Assembly (NCBI GenBank): GCA_031279715.1
Contig: JAITHY010000070.1
Coordinates: 1 to 6,682, forward strand
Reading direction: 5' to 3'
DNA length: 6,682 nt
DNA from: Verrucomicrobiales bacterium
GTDB taxonomy: Bacteria > Verrucomicrobiota > Verrucomicrobiia > Methylacidiphilales > JAAUTS01
Shown here: positions 5,848-6,682 of the stretch, in pieces
How positions within the stretch are numbered: the first letter of the stretch is position 1
Layout of the letters: every line of letters starts with the position of its first letter
Translations under genes and position numbers: made by a program
Notes under the pieces: model-generated
Told to the model about the DNA's origin: nothing
The model's input: only the letters and a program-made list of their open reading frames with translations
Databases searched by the model: none

Positions 5848-6276
5848 ATGGCACGACTCCCCGTCCCATGGGCGCGCACCCGACCGCGCTTGGAAATCAT
5901 TCCGTTCATTGACGTGATGTTTTTCCTGCTTGCCACATTTATGATGGTGTCGCTGTCAATGATCCACAACGCCGGCATCGAGGTGAAGTTGCCGGCGCTG
6001 GGCACGGCGAAAAATTTGGAGCAACAGCCGGAGGAACTGATCATCACCATTGACCGCGCAGGGCAAATCTACGCACACCGCGAGCCGCTGACACTGACGC
6101 AACTCAAATCACGGTTAACAGACTGGCGGGTCATCGTGCCGGAGGGCCGACTAATCTTGCAAGGCGACTACGGTTGCGACTTCGGCAAAGTCGCCGAGGT
6201 GATGGATGCGGCCCGCGCGATGGAGATTGAACGCCTCGTTATTCGCACGGAAAAACCGGAGGCCGCCAAACCATGA
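5848..6276 (+). CDS. ExbD/TolR-family biopolymer transport protein
   Basis: A 142-residue inner-membrane protein anchored by one helix, partner of the ExbB-like channel; together they turn proton flow into movement of a TonB- or TolA-like protein. The cytoplasmic N-terminus is basic, the helix spans about 17-38, and it carries the essential proton-bearing Asp22 in IIPFIDVMFF (equivalent to Asp25 of E. coli ExbD). The periplasmic part runs from about residue 39, with VKLPALGTA, the ELIITIDRAGQIY strand and the FGKVAEVMDAAR helix typical of the ExbD/TolR fold. The AGGAAGGA just before the ATG is a good Shine-Dalgarno lying inside the end of exbB, so the two are translationally coupled. The length is normal. 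No TonB or TolA gene follows; queE overlaps the end instead. Confidence 0.93.
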   Translation: MARLPVPWARTRPRLEIIPFIDVMFFLLATFMMVSLSMIHNAGIEVKLPALGTAKNLEQQPEELIITIDRAGQIYAHREPLTLTQLKSRLTDWRVIVPEGRLILQGDYGCDFGKVAEVMDAARAMEIERLVIRTEKPEAAKP

Positions 6277-6682
6277 CGCTGACCGTCAACGAAATCTTCC
6301 ACAGCATTCAAGGTGAAAGCACCTTCGCGGGACTGCCATGCGTATTCGTACGGCTGACGGGATGCGACCTGCGCTGCGCGTGGTGTGACACAGCCTACGC
6401 TTACCACGAGGGCAATTCGCTGACCATCAGCGAAATCCTTGCCGCCGTCGCTCAATACAACTGCCCGCTGGTCGAAATCACCGGCGGTGAACCGCTCTTG
6501 CAACCCGCCGCTCTGCCGCTGATGGTGAGCCTGCTGGAACAAGGTTATCAAGTATTACTCGAAACCGGCGGGCACCGCGACATCGCCGCGGTTGACCCGC
6601 GAGTCGCCCGCATCGTCGATTTAAAATGCCCCGCCAGCGGCATGAGCGGACGCAACCGCTGGGAAAACTTCGCGTGCCTCAC
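6273..6682 (+). CDS. queE: 7-carboxy-7-deazaguanine synthase (radical SAM), 3' end cut by the window edge
   Basis: Converts 6-carboxytetrahydropterin to 7-carboxy-7-deazaguanine, the step that builds the deazapurine ring for preQ0, queuosine and DNA deazaguanine modifications. The visible 136 residues include the substrate-side motif FHSIQGEST at 9-17, the iron-sulfur cluster cysteines Cys31, Cys35 and Cys38 in GCDLRCAWCDT (the CX3CX2C radical SAM form), the glycine-rich SAM-binding TGGEPLL at 70-76, and DLKCPASGM near the edge. The family is about 200-240 residues, so roughly a third to two fifths is missing. Its ATG overlaps the exbD stop as ATGA, so it is translated from the same mRNA. A copy of the GCTGAC word falls in its second to fourth codons. 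Whether queC, queD or queF follows is not visible. Confidence 0.95.
   Translation, partial: MTLTVNEIFHSIQGESTFAGLPCVFVRLTGCDLRCAWCDTAYAYHEGNSLTISEILAAVAQYNCPLVEITGGEPLLQPAALPLMVSLLEQGYQVLLETGGHRDIAAVDPRVARIVDLKCPASGMSGRNRWENFACL

Larger units (their letters stand above)
64..6424. repeat. Dispersed word CGCTGACNNTGA, 33 core copies
   Basis: Core GCTGAC on the plus strand starts at 133, 213, 318, 853, 1210, 1475, 1481, 1556, 1694, 1903, 2032, 2981, 3279, 3744, 3789, 3885, 6087, 6278, 6353 and 6419. The complement GTCAGC starts at 64, 1517, 1585, 2015, 2221, 2833, 3533, 3635, 4077, 4282, 4357, 5092 and 5313. Read in one orientation, 27 of 33 have C before the core, 27 of 33 have T at the third base after it, and 14 have the full GCTGACNNTGA. 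Exact 12-mers recur: GCTGACGGTGAC at 3885 and, inverted, 5307-5318; GCTGACACTGAC at 6087 and, inverted, 5086-5097; GCTGACGCTGAC is tandem at 1475-1486. Counts were made by eye and may be off by one or two. The function is unknown. Confidence 0.7.

Noticed and set aside
64..6424. The GCTGAC copies as a CRISPR array or operator cluster.
   Set aside because: Spacing is irregular, copies lie mostly inside coding sequence in both orientations, and there are no spacers of constant length.

Overview
The window (6,682 bp, GC-rich, almost entirely coding) looks like ordinary chromosome from a member of the PVC group, most likely Verrucomicrobiota. That assignment is an inference from gene style: a lone GspH/FimT-like pseudopilin, a VanZ-like membrane protein, an ExbB with the 'KGGPxMW' N-terminus and a Verrucomicrobia-like QueE. 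No marker gene proves it. No tRNA, rRNA, CRISPR array, insertion sequence or phage gene is visible.

Layout, left to right. (1) The 5' three quarters or so of NAD kinase on the minus strand, running off the left edge. (2) A divergent 83-bp gap, then a plus-strand 828-residue fusion that puts a DhaM-type EIIA domain, HPr and complete enzyme I on one chain; a VanZ-like membrane protein follows, coupled to its stop codon. (3) A convergent minus-strand pair, Nudix hydrolase then pseudopilin, whose last gene overlaps the VanZ gene tail to tail by 20 bp. (4) A plus-strand block: a Fur-family metal regulator, an ExbB/TolQ proton channel, its ExbD/TolR partner, and queE (first enzyme steps toward 7-deazaguanine), which overlaps exbD by ATGA and runs off the right edge.

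How the genes work together. The PTS fusion carries every phosphotransfer residue needed to pass phosphate from PEP to an EIIA histidine, presumably for a DhaK/DhaL dihydroxyacetone kinase encoded elsewhere. ExbB-ExbD should form an inner-membrane proton channel powering a TonB- or TolA-like protein; the Fur regulator next to it fits a metal-uptake role, while the fused queE recalls the Tol-Pal/queuosine gene neighbourhood of proteobacteria.

The most unusual signal is not a gene. The word GCTGAC occurs 33 times (20 as GCTGAC, 13 as GTCAGC) where I estimate 4 to 5 by composition. It has an extended consensus of about CGCTGACNNTGA, lies in both orientations and in several codon phases, and is present in nearly all genes. 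This resembles a genome-wide dispersed DNA word (uptake-sequence, Chi-like or HIP1-like) and deserves a genome-scale test.
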